Positions 36,306 through 47,593 of a stretch of DNA of 64,000 bases are shown here, in pieces. Each line of letters begins with the position of its first letter. The first letter of the stretch is position 1. Source of the stretch: Lineus longissimus (Eukaryota > Nemertea > Pilidiophora > Heteronemertea > Lineidae). Under the pieces are notes generated by a model. The model was given only the letters and a program-made list of their open reading frames with translations. It was not told the DNA's origin and searched no databases. The stretch lies in the NCBI RefSeq assembly GCF_910592395.1, contig NC_088318.1:1920001-1984000 (forward strand). Reading direction: 5' to 3'. Made by a program: the position numbers and the translations under genes.

Positions 36306-36495
36306 AGAATTAGGCAGTGGTTTCATCTGATGTTGACCAAAAGTAACTTATTTCTAAAGTCAGGCAGTGGTTCTTCCCGATGGTGACCGAATTTACTTAT
36401 TCTGAAATCAGACACTTGTTCCACATAAAGGCAACTTGCTCTTAAATTCAGGCAGTCGTTCCACCTGATATCGACTAAAGATGTTTATTTGTAAA
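36306..36495 (+). repeat. Degenerate tandem repeat, ~50-bp unit x 4
   Basis: Units start near 36309, 36358, 36407 and 36446. The common plan is TCAGGCAGTGGTTCC, then (A/C)C(C)TGATG, then (T/G)GACCAAA, then ACTTATTTCTAAA. Unit 3 is shortened. The decay is similar to that of the repeat at 10991-11233, although the sequence is different. Confidence 0.7.
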
Positions 36496-38303
36496 ATCTG
36501 CTGGTATCTCTCATCTCATGGCACATGCCTGGATGAAAACTACTTCAGGATGAGTCCTATAAATGTACGAATAAATTTTATTTTTGACCAATGCACATGT
36601 CAAGTAGTCTTCTCAGCTTGAAATGAACTTCCAAGTTACGTTTTCCCCCAAGTAGGATTATCGAATCAAAAAACAAATTAGACAGAAAAGGCTGGATCAA
36701 CTGCACCCTTGAGCCCTGGTGATTGGTTTGACTTTGTGCAGTATTTCTGATACAAAATGAATTCCAACGGCATTGGTAGACAGCTCAAGGCAAATTGATC
36801 TCACTCTATGAAACGATAAACGATAATGATGGCGTGGTCTCATTCCAACTCCATTCATACCTATTACACAATGCTATGCCCTTTGCTGGTAAATAAGCAA
36901 TTTAGTTCTGCCTCAGTCGTTAATTTTTTTGCTTGGTTGCGCATAACATCTCCTTAATAGCGTATCTCTCTGTGTGTGAATTGTATTTTAAACTAGGCAT
37001 TACCTCTGATGGAATATTGCAGTGTTGGAGCTTCTGGATCAGAAATTGCTAGTTTGGTTCTCCATTTTATGACCAAGTTGCAGCCCCGAAATGGCTGTTT
37101 TTATTGACATGAAGTGTTTTCTTTCAAAGGTGATGTTGAAAAGGGACGATATGAGTCTGAGAGTTTACCTGACTTGATTTACATTCTTCACTTGTCAAAT
37201 TGAAAACTTTCAAATCATGCTTCCTTTGAACTCCATTCGCTGTAGGAAATACAGTTGATGTTGAAAATTACAACTTTTTAAAACCACACCTTGTTTGCAT
37301 TTTTTGGTTGCTCTATTTTCAATCATTTTCTAGTGAGTATGGTCTTGGGTTCTGCAACCACTTTGCTGCAGTATGTTCCACTGCGTTATACAGATCACCA
37401 CCTCTTTCTACGGCATCAGCAGCAATTATGTAATGTCATGCAGGGCATTGCATCATCGGACCGATATTACAGACATTATAGTCTTAGCATGTGTAATGAT
37501 GCAAATATGTAATGGCATTACAAAATGGTCTGTCATTGTGGGATGGTTTAACCTTGGCATTCCCAATGCTCAATCTTGGCATCATCCAGATGAATGACAT
37601 TCAAACTGACATTTTCATTGATCATGCTATAGACCTTTGATGAGTGACTGTTCCCCAAGATTATTTGACTGTAATTTACTTTCCTTCCCCTTGTATTTAT
37701 TCACTGATATGCTGAGATTACTTACCAATTACTGAATCAGCTTACTGGTACTACGAGGTGCTTTGTTTAAATCAATTGCATCTTAGTGCTGCTCATCTTT
37801 GAAGGACCAGTTGATACTAGTTAAAATAAAGTGTAATTGTGGGCGAGACCTTTTAAGGATTTAAAACAAAATAGTTTTTAAACAAAACATTTCAGAGAAG
37901 GGTGGAATTAAAATTTTATATAACATTTTTTTTTCTGAATTTTTTTCTGGTCTTGTAAAATATGAAGCATATCTGCAAAGGGAGAAATCAAATTAAAATT
38001 TTTATTGAAGAGAAAGAAATTTTTGAATGTGTCTATTGCTGGTCATTGTACCCATGATCAGTGGCATTGGACAGAAAAAAGAAAGAGTGGTAACCTGATC
38101 TAATATAATCAAATTGCATTGTTACTTTGGCATGTTTGGGGGGAGACACTGGCCTCTAAATGGTGGTCACTGAACATGATCTGAATGAATCATGAGTGTT
38201 ATTTGGTGCATCCAATGTTTATGACGGTTTCCCAAGAAATTGCTACCAATTTGTGCATTGTGTTTATACCACACTAGAGTCATTGTATCGAATACAAATT
38301 TTG
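36496..38303. other. No gene seen
   Basis: AT-rich DNA with T-runs near 37927. Short frames at 37291-37597 overlap in different phases. Nothing recognisable. Confidence 0.55.
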
Positions 38304-38350
38304 TCAGGTGGGATTTGAATCACTGGCTAGTTGATTGAGCTATGCCATCC
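38304..38350 (-). repeat. Weak tRNA-like (SINE head) fragment
   Basis: The minus strand carries TAGCTCAATCA (A-box-like, 38332-38342) and GATTCAAATCC (a good B-box match, 38311-38321). They are only about 10 bases apart, far less than in a working tRNA gene. I read this as a deleted remnant of a tRNA-derived retroposon or a coincidence, and not as a tRNA gene. Confidence 0.25.
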
Positions 38351-41300
38351 ATTGGTGATAGGGGGCTATTTACGTGCGCTTTTTACCCTATATTAGTCAG
38401 CATCTGAATAATTTCCCTATGCCCTGAATCTTTGAACAGTGTCTTTGATTGGTGTTTCTAGGGGTGATGCATTTGAGGCATGTTGTATAAGGGGCCGCAT
38501 GAGGCATCCTTTGACCTTGTTCTTGTGACCTGACAGCACCCTGAACAAGAAGTCATCATGACAAAGGCTGTTGAAACTATTGGATGAAACCATTTTTCTG
38601 TGAGAAATGACCTTATGTTGTTTCAGTGATGCATATGATGAGTAGGAAGCATTGTTTCTATAAGACAGCTTGACACATGTCTTGTTTACTTATTCTGCAT
38701 GGCATGTTGCAATTTGACAATTAATTTCCCAAGGAATCGAGAACCTGACTTAGAGAGCCAGTAATGACTGAGGGATGATGCCGTGAATATCAAATTATGA
38801 ATTTCATTGGTGCAGTTGTGCCGGAGCTTTTGTTTTTGATTCTGTGCAGTAGGTTTAAAGAGTCTATGAGACTTTAGAATAGAATCTGATAAAGCAACCT
38901 GAAAATTAGAGATTTTGATTTCTGTGACCGGCAACAGTTTACCGCTGCGATGAGCTGATTATCTCTATTTGCAGGGTGCTATTCAGACGGATCTGTGATG
39001 TTTTGTTCAAACATGTCAAAATCTGCGGAAACTTTTGTGTTATGTGAAGTACTTCTCTCGATAAAAGCATCTTCTTGTCACAAATCCAAAAAACGAATCC
39101 CCTGTGGGATTTTGGTCCAGGCCCCACATCGTTGGTGCCATGTCTCTCATTTGAGACATAGCCTTTGCACCTGTCTGAAACCAAACTTCTTTTGCCTTAA
39201 CTGCCGCTCTGATAAATGGAAATGAGAAAATCGCAAGACTATAAAGAGTTGTTTTTGCATTATTTCGTCTTGATGCAGTTGTAACAAAAAAACAGTTTTC
39301 TTCTCATTGCCTGACTTGTTGGAATAAGGGAAGTCTAGTGGTTTAACCCATTCAGGACTCAGCCTCCGATATTCTCAGATGGTGTATAATTGCCCTTGAG
39401 AAAAGTCAATCATGCTAAAAGGTAGCACTCTTGAAAAGCGCTCACCATTAATAGGTTTGCAATGAATGGTCATGTTCATTCATCACCAGAAGCCAAATAA
39501 TGCGTTTAGTGGTAAACAGCAAGTGGAGGTCCATTCCACCATCACTCACAATCCAATTCATTTGTTTTTACCAAAGCCATCCCACAACAAGTGGATTTTT
39601 GTAACCTGATCTACCAAATTGATCTACCAAGGACCCAAGGCTGTAATATTTGCAAATAACCTTGTAATGAGCAATTCGTGAGAGGAAGCCTGCAGTCTGA
39701 TAGCTTTCTGTATTTTTTTTCCTTTCCTGTCCAAAGTTCATTTGTTGGGAAAGTCATCCGAAAAACAGAGGCATTTCCGCACCAGGTCCGCCCGTCACGT
39801 CACGTTTCCACACCTGGGAGAAAGAGATGTTTTTTTCCGGCTTCTTTTGCTCATATCTCGCACATTTGAGGTCCAATCAACTAAAAACATAGGGCGGTAA
39901 TTTGGACTGATCATAACTTCATAGTACAATTCCTGCTATGTTGCCTTCAACACGTGCCCATGTGGGGGAACTGACAACTTAACTTATATATTGTTTGCAA
40001 TTACTGCTTAAAAGTAATCTTCATTGGGTTCAGTTGAGTGACAAAATTGCAGTGCCTGTAGCAGTGATGAGAGAAATTGGCAATCAATTCTGCCCAGGAC
40101 CAATCAGCATTCATTTTAATATCACATGATTTCAAGGATGGTGCCTGAAGTACCAGTACCAGGCAAAGTGAAAAATGTTTTACCTTTGGCAATGAATGGC
40201 CTGTTTGTCGCCGCTATCCCCATGGTAAACATGAGACTTCATTAATGGATTCCTTTGTTTGATCAGATTCCTTAATTTACTGCCTACAGCCTGTCTGGGT
40301 CATATAGCTTGGATTACTTCATCTAGGTGAGAAAGTGTTGTCTTAGTTTTGTAGTCACAAGTACAACTTCAGATTGAATGACTTAAATCATTGTACCTCT
40401 GCCAATGTAAGGGTCTGATGCCACTACTAGTAAATTATTACACTTTTCCATATTCCATGAGACAATAACTTAACACAATAAATCCAACATATGTGAAATT
40501 TTTGCAGTTTCTTCCATTTATAGTCATTTTCCGGCTGCAGTGGAAACTAAGCTTGAGAGTTTTAGTTCCCTGCCTCTTGGTGCAAGTTGAAATATTCTAT
40601 CACACTTGTACCCAACCTGGGTGTAATCAAACACATTGTTACCCTCTAATGATACCTTTAACTAATGAGAGTGCTCTTTTGAACATATCAATGTCACATA
40701 CAGTCATTTCTTTGATTTCCCATTAGTTTTCTAATTTGCTGTCTGACATCTTGCTGATGTGCTCTCTGGGGTTAGGTGGGCACCCTTGTTACTCTTGGTG
40801 GCATGGGCGTTGTTGGGTTGAATCATGAAAATCATGCAAAACACACTTGTGTTATTTACTGCAAGGTAACACTGTTGTGTTATGTACAGATATATTGTTA
40901 TCTTGTTGCAAAATGTTGGTGTTCATTGAGGTGGTCCCTACGAATGGTGACTGGAATATCTTCACAACGAGGTATTACCACTCATGGTTAGCTGACCAGC
41001 TTACTTAAGGAGAGTTTTATGGGCGGCTCGGAAACGGCCTGAGATTGTGTCACATTAATAGAAAGATAAGACGGCTATTTACGAAAGAAAAAGCTCAGTA
41101 TTGATGGTGGGTGATCATATTCGTGGTCAATGCAGATGGTGTCGGTGGTATCTGCTTACTCGAGTGATATCCATCAATAAGCAAGAACCTTATTAAAATG
41201 GGTATTATTGACAGCATTGACAAGATTCATGGTGGACTCTTTTGAGATTCGTTTCTATTCAACACCAATTGTATCCAAGCAAAGGATTTGACTGGTTTTA

Positions 41301-43403
41301 GATAATGGCAATAGTGGTTGGAATACCAGATGGCATTTGAAGACATTTGCTTGCACTCACCAGCACCGAAACCTTTCCACTCACATGTTGCAAGTTGAAG
41401 GCAAAACTGACTGATTGACTTCTAATTCAAGATAAATCACGGCAGAACAGAAACCAATCCCGGAATGGTTTTGCTTCCATTCAATTAGGGGAATATAATG
41501 AGAATGGTTGCTCTTGCTGCCAGTTCTCTTCCAGCTAATTACCCATAAACAAGTTGGCTGTGGTTTCTTTCAGCATTCGAAGGATGTGAGCTGACATGGT
41601 AAATCATACAAATGAAATATTTTCATTGAAGTGACGTGCAATAATTATTGCAGTGATAAAAATCTCTCGTATTCAGGGGTCGTCAGAGGTTCCTGCCACA
41701 AAATTGTTCATCACTGCATCCTCATTGAATATCAAATCTAGCAATGACAGGCTTTACCCGTAGACAGGTAATCTTTTAATCTCTCAAATATAGCCATGAT
41801 AATTTTTGCCGGTCGCTGTGAAAAACGTCTCATTTGTGGGGTACTATAGAGCTATCAGACAGGTGATCCAATTACTATGGGCTTCGATACTCATTATAGA
41901 CCACGGGCCACCAAACTTTTCAACCCTCGCCTATTCAGTAGTGTCCCTTGAAAGAGCAGTGGACCGTTTGCCAATACCATCAAAATCAGCAGGTGTCCAA
42001 TCGTATCTTATCAATCACTTCTTCAGCGCCAGGGTCCGAAGTCCCTCGGTGCCCGGGCTAATCATGCCCAATCTCAGGGATTAACACATAAAAGTAGGTA
42101 GTTATCAGAAACCATAATGGTCGTCTCATGAGGTTTAAAATCAGGGAGGGTGGTAACCTGATAGCTGTCGTCCATAGTCAGGGGATTGTAATTGTCCTGA
42201 TTTTGATATTGAAACATAGATTCATTGCGATTCATTCTCTACATCTTGTTGGTAAGTCTGACCTGATGGATCACCAGTATTGGTTTGTGTGTCACAACAG
42301 TTTGGGTCAAAGTGTGAACTGGAGCTACAGTGCGTCTACCCCAAAGCGATCTCAGTGTAAACACCTTCGTCAACCAGCAAATTTGAAGCTTCAGTTAATT
42401 AAAGCTTTATAGCCTGATCTGTGAACATCACCTCAGCCATTACCCAGGGAAAGTGCGATAAAACTGCTAAGTTGACAAATTAAAGCGATTAAACTGACAG
42501 TTTATTCTCCAAGGTGTAGGGTACATGAACTTCATGTGACTATTAACTGAAGAGGAAAGGTACTTTGTGAGCATCATATTTAATTTGGCACAGTCTAGCC
42601 TTCATAACCCCCCTCCCTCTTCCTCTCTAATGGTTGTCCCTCACAATAGGAGCTTGTTTTGTTTATTCATGTAAATTCATGCCAAACTTTCGGATGAATA
42701 GCTCCTAAGTCTTCCTTGCAGTGGGAAAAACCTATGCAGGTCTTAAGTGTAGGATAAATATTGTGTATCAGGTTTCCATTCAGCAGATTTCCTTTTGAGA
42801 GAACGGGTGGATTACCCTCAGAAATCAGATAACTGCATCGGTATCCTCCGATCACCAGCGCAATAGAAACTAAATGGATATTGATTGAGATAGAGCCCTG
42901 ATAGTGAGGAATCAGCGCAAAGGTACTAATTTTCTGTTAATGACTGCAGTGGTAATCATAGAGGTTCTTAAAATGATACGTTAGAGATGATTATTGCAGT
43001 AATACATTTCATTTCAAACGTAGCTATTTTACCCTGTATCTCAAGGGTCTTATCTATGACTCAACCTACTCCCGTTGCATATCAGTTAGACATGTACATT
43101 GAGATAAATGAGGACTTTTGTGTGTATAGTTGGATCACATGATAATATGCCGTTTGTTTGTACTGTTTGGCTAGTCTATTCTAGGAGAAAAGGGCACCCG
43201 GATATTTGGTGTTTTCACACACAAAATGGGGTTGATGAACAGAATTTTGAATTTCAACTAAAGATAGTACGTCATGGGAAATTCACTATAAAGGAATACA
43301 GTTGGTCCAACTATATCTATTTCCTATTTCAAATGCCTGGAGTGACGCCATTTGTCAGATCATAAGCTATGTGTGCTTGTGCGTTATCCGTATACAATTG
43401 GTG
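38351..43403. other. No supported gene
   Basis: Frames of up to 94 codons (41806-42084 and 42128-42412, plus strand) are unrecognised. A 14-bp word, TGATCTACCAA, is doubled near 39606. A C/T-rich tract lies at 42606-42635. Otherwise featureless. Confidence 0.5.
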
Positions 43404-44364
43404 GGTGTATCACAAGGAGGATACCGCGGTGACGTCACGGCTTTTCCAAGATGGCGCTGCATAATGTAAACAAACTCGATCCACGGCCAAGGGAAAATCA
43501 AGTCATCAAAAAAGTTAGATTTTTCGCATCAAATCAGAGTTATTAGTACTTTTCTGCTATGAAATAAGTCTTCAGACAATAAGCTATCATTTGAATAATG
43601 AAAAGTGCTGTTTTGATGGGGAAAAATAGGGTTTTTAAAACCAAATAGCCGGGCACCGATCTTCCAAAATTAGCGAGGGTTTAAAACAGTCTCCCAGATA
43701 TGGGGCAATCTCTTCATTATCATAATGGGATTTGGAGGCATGTTTACAGATTTTACAAGTTTGAGACCTGTTGGACCTAAAACTCGCATAGATCCCCATA
43801 GATCCCCTCTATTTGTCGAGTTAGCGCCCCTGTAAGATCATGCATTTTCGGACACTAGAACGAAATCTTCCTGCGGATATCGTGGTTTCGGTGATGATTT
43901 AAGGAGAAATTGACTGTTCTTAGAGTTGTATGGGACAGAAATGAGTTCATACTTCATGAATACATGAATATATTATGATATGGGCGGGCTATTAAGTCAA
44001 AACAATAACAAACTCAACTGCATCTCTACTGTATATTGCGTAGTGCATTGCCTAGTGTATTTCGTAGTGTATTTTAGCGGAGACATTATTTCCGCACTTT
44101 GGCCACGCCAAACGTCTTTTTTATTCGTGGAAGTTAATCTGCTCTGTAAATATTATTTTACACAGGAAGAATCCATACTAGGTATTGCAATATTTCATGT
44201 CTATTGGTGTTTTTGTGTACAGGAGCGCACCAGACAGTGAGACGTGGAGATGTGTTCAGTGCTGCTGCTGTCAGTAGACTGAATCTGATTGGCCACAGCG
44301 ATCACTAATATGGGTCGGGATCACGTGATGTGACGTCACCGCGGTATCCTCCTTGGGTGTATCA
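43404..44364. mobile_element. 943-bp DNA transposon with 26-bp perfect TIRs and 9-bp target duplication
   Basis: The element spans 43413-44355. Its first 26 bases (43413-43438, beginning CAAGGAGGATACCGCGG) are the exact reverse complement of its last 26 (44330-44355). GGTGTATCA occurs directly outside both ends (43404-43412 and 44356-44364), a perfect 9-bp target-site duplication. Each terminal repeat contains a TGACGTCA octamer, and AAGATGGCG follows the left one. Nine-base duplications are typical of Mutator-like elements and also seen in Merlin; the assignment stays open. The interior has an 86-codon plus-strand frame (43980-44240) but no recognisable transposase, so the copy is probably non-autonomous. 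Intact ends and duplication suggest a young insertion. Confidence 0.95.
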
Positions 44365-44569
44365 GTTTGCTCTGTTGCTGCATGTAAATCTGGCAAATGT
44401 TTGTACTGAGTTTGTGTATGAGAAAGATGTGGTTGCATTGTTTCAGTCATTGCAAACCTGCCAAAAATTAAAAGTTTTCTCTGATACTGGCAGTGGCTGG
44501 TGTCATTCTCATGGAAACGACCACCAAAGTAAACAAATGGTGTAAGCATTTAAGGCGAAAAACTTGATA

Positions 44570-44625
44570 TAATAATAATAATAATAATAATTGGTATTTA
44601 TTACTCCCTTGAAAACTTGCATAAT
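44570..44625 (-). repeat. (TAA)7 microsatellite with LINE/SINE-like 3' tail
   Basis: Seven TAA units fill 44570-44590. Read on the minus strand, the sequence leading into them is GGGAGTAATAAATACCAATT followed by ATT repeats, like the 3' tails of L2-type LINEs, which end in a short ATT-type microsatellite. The retroposon origin is inference; nothing upstream of the tail is recognised. Confidence 0.5.
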
Positions 44626-45757
44626 CATCAGGTTTGACAGTAATAAACAAGGCATATCAAAAATACATTTAAAATACATCACACGTGAAATAATCTAACA
44701 TTTAGGTTGAGTACAATATACAATAATAAATGGCCGAATTCCTATCAGACCTATCTAATTTCTAAAATCTTTCTGAGAACAAAAGCAGCTAAAGTAATGT
44801 TGACAAAGAATGGCCTTGGTTATCATAAAAAACGTGTCCGGTTCATTTCAAATGTAAGCAAGAGGAAATTGCCTGGATTTATTTATCTACTCAATCATGA
44901 GGCCATTTTAAGGATGACAGGATCTCTCTGCATTTGGTATTACAGGATGCCTGAACAGTGAACTAAATGAGATTGTAGGTTGGAGAAAATGTTAAAGCAA
45001 AAAATCTTGAAATTAAATAGAATGCAACTTGTGTCATTGTTCAGAGAGTAACTGTTATAATATTGGAGAAGATCTTTTCTCATATTCATAATTGTCCACA
45101 TCCCAAATTGTGGTATGTAGACCGGAGGGGCAGAATTCTAAGGGTAGGGTCCGATACTCGCATGTCTGCAGGGCACTGTGAAATTAAGTTTGAGCCTGCT
45201 GTTCTTATAACTGACATTCTTCTTCTTCCTCGAAGTTTGTTGCTCATAGGATTCTAAAACAGTCAAAAAATGTTATTCCACCCTGAACATGCCCTACTTT
45301 ATTTCCTATGGAAATTGAGGCACGAATGTGTCTTCAGTCCGTGGTAAGCCTGTGTAGCTAGTAAAGCACTTGCATGGTTTTTCTGGCTGACCATAGTGCC
45401 ATGTTTCAGACCTGCATCAGGTGCTCCTTTATCATTTTCCAATCCTCTTGGCCACATAAGCTAGTCATTTGTATCATATGGCCCTCCGGGGACGTTATAC
45501 TGGTTGTGTGATGCGAAAGAAAATACAGGCCAGTAGGAACATAAAAATACTCTTGGGGGGGTACTTACATACCAGCTGAGAAATAACGGTTGTGTTATGT
45601 CCAGCATCATTTTCTTCCTTTTCCCCTAATGCAACATGCAGATCCTTTATAACCAGAGGCATTCATATTTGTTACCCATCACACCCATAATGGGTAGTGA
45701 GTCTCATTTGGAGCATGTGAAGCTTTTTATTATTATTATCATACCAACACTGTGTTT
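44626..45757. other. No gene seen
   Basis: Frames at 44707-44961 and 45063-45257 (84 and 64 codons) are unrecognised. No repeats beyond the tail just before. Confidence 0.5.
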
Positions 45758-45761
45758 GAAG

Positions 45762-46408
45762 AAAATCAATACTACAACTGCTAGAGGGTTTAGTACAAGT
45801 TTCACACCGAAGCCTTGGACAATTCAGCCAAGAAGTTCCACAGGCTAACAACTGGTTTCTAACTGAAGGTTTTTATGATAATACATTAGCCATTTTGCTT
45901 TGGAAGGTGGTGTCTGAGATATTCATAACTATGTTAGGAGAAAACAACCAGCTTTTATTCCTACACTGTTTGGAAAAAAAGCCAGGGCATTATTTTTGAA
46001 AACTCTGGCCACGATGCTGTTGGTCTCTTCCTCTACCACAACTATTGGAACTTTGCCCCCAGAGGTTTATGCACTGGTGACTACAATCAAAGCTTTTATG
46101 ACAAACTATCAGCCTTCTTCCTCTAAGAGGGCTTCTTTAAAAATCATCTGCTGATCCTTGACCACACCCGACAAAATCTTGGGATGAAAATCCCAATTCA
46201 TGCAATTATCTACTTAGAATCAGATACTTGTACTTCCTACCCAGACTCTGCCCTATCCTCAAGATCATCTTATCTCATTACCTTATTCCCAACAGGTCCC
46301 GTAATCCCAATTCATTATTTGCTTCATCTCTTTGATCTGCGGCACATGTGTTCTAGCTGCAGCTCAGGTCCTAAACGAAATTGCGTGGGTATGTTTGCAT
46401 CAATCTGA
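45762..46408 (+). other. Protein-like but broken reading frames
   Basis: About 79 codons are open, without a Met start until late, from 45762 to a TGA near 45998. A second frame, open from 45938, continues to a TAA at 46124-46126 and then, in the same phase, to a TGA at 46406-46408. The overlap at 45938-45998 allows a single-shift join. Both translate to sequence of mixed, natural-looking composition rich in aromatic residues. This could be a decayed gene or transposase with one frameshift and one nonsense change, or simply AT-rich chance; I recognise no family. Confidence 0.15.
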
Positions 46409-47505
46409 CTCATTTTTTTGCCAATCCATCAGGGAGGGGCCCAGGAACAATAAAAAAAGGTGTTGTCTACATCTGCAGACAATCGATTTTTTCAAGTTAC
46501 CCAGTGCCTCGCCAGGGATTTTTCATAATTTGCTTCCTAATTCATGTCATTGTTACTCGAAGCAGCTTAGCTTTCGAAGAGTTGTATGGCCACCTGTAGT
46601 TGCATATTCGAAAAATACCGAGTGTTTTTTGCCATATAAGGACTTGGCCTTGCTCCACTGCCTCACTGTTGGTAATCTCATGTCTTTCCAGGAAGGTCAT
46701 GAAATGAGATTTGTGTGGACACATTGACAGGAACCAATTTAGGGTGTCAGAACTGTAAAAGTAATTTGATAAAGCCAATTGTAGACAATGGTTTAAACTT
46801 CTGCCATCAACAAACTATTTCAACCTTTTCAAGTGTTAGTCAACAGGGACATATTTAGGTGAAGGGGCAACTGTCCCCGAGACGTCAGGTGTCCTGCCCC
46901 CCTTCCCCCCCAGGACCAAAATGTTAAATACAGCATAGGTCAGTGCATTTCACCCCCTTTCGAAAATTCTATCCATTGAACTCTGCAACCAATAATTCAC
47001 ATGTAGCGTCATGCCGCCTGAGCCATAATCAGAAAATGGGATTTTCAGTAGCCTGGCCTCATGCGTCGTATCGAATCAGTCTCAAGCATTAACTTTAATA
47101 CCATTATTCCTCAAATCGCATCAAAGTGGTTGATTTACTGATCTATCATTTCTCTCAGTCGTAGGATTTGTTTTCTCGCTAACTACATTGATTGTTACGG
47201 GAAAAACGAACGTTTCTCCGATAGCCAATGTAGTGGATTGTTTTTTGTTTGCAGTGGGCTTTTTTCATTTTGTTTGTTTTATCCAATATCGTCTCTCTTG
47301 TCTTACCGTAGGGGTGGTCCATTTTCTTACCATCATCCTGGAGAGCATCAAGCACCAAAAATCGTAACTTGTTTTCTATAGCCGGATGATGGCAAATTCC
47401 AATTCCTCACTTATGAAATCTGTCATTGTAATCAAATGATTGGATTTTTCGGATTTCACTGACTAATCCAGTCTGCATGAACTGATACCTACAGGATGGC
47501 AAGCT
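46409..47505. other. No gene; possible transposon-end remnant
   Basis: CAGGGACATATTTAGG followed by GGGGCAACTGTCCCC and long C-runs (46844-46914) resembles the ends of some widespread animal hAT-type elements. With no partner end seen, I do not call an element. A 131-codon frame (46332-46727) overlaps others in the same area and is unrecognised. Confidence 0.35.
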
Positions 47506-47593
47506 CTGTACACACTGACAACATTTTGGGTATCATGTTGGGAAACATGTTGTCCAGGTGTGATGTTATCGAAAATGTTGTCAGTGTGTACAG
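47506..47593. mobile_element. Perfect 22-bp-stem palindromic element
   Basis: CTGTACACACTGACAACATT... at 47506-47527 is exactly the reverse complement of 47572-47593, around a 44-base loop. Inside the stem, CACACTGACAAC is bounded by TA on both sides, so it could be a tiny Tc1/mariner-type MITE. A perfect stem is less typical of an animal pre-miRNA, which normally has bulges and a smaller loop. Confidence 0.65.

Noticed and set aside
46332-46727. 131-codon plus-strand ORF as a gene
   Set aside because: It is the longest frame, but a maximum near this length is expected by chance in 64 kb. It overlaps frames in two other phases and has no recognisable motif.
47506-47593. pre-miRNA hairpin
   Set aside because: A perfect stem with a 44-base loop fits a palindromic element better; no conservation data are available to support a miRNA.
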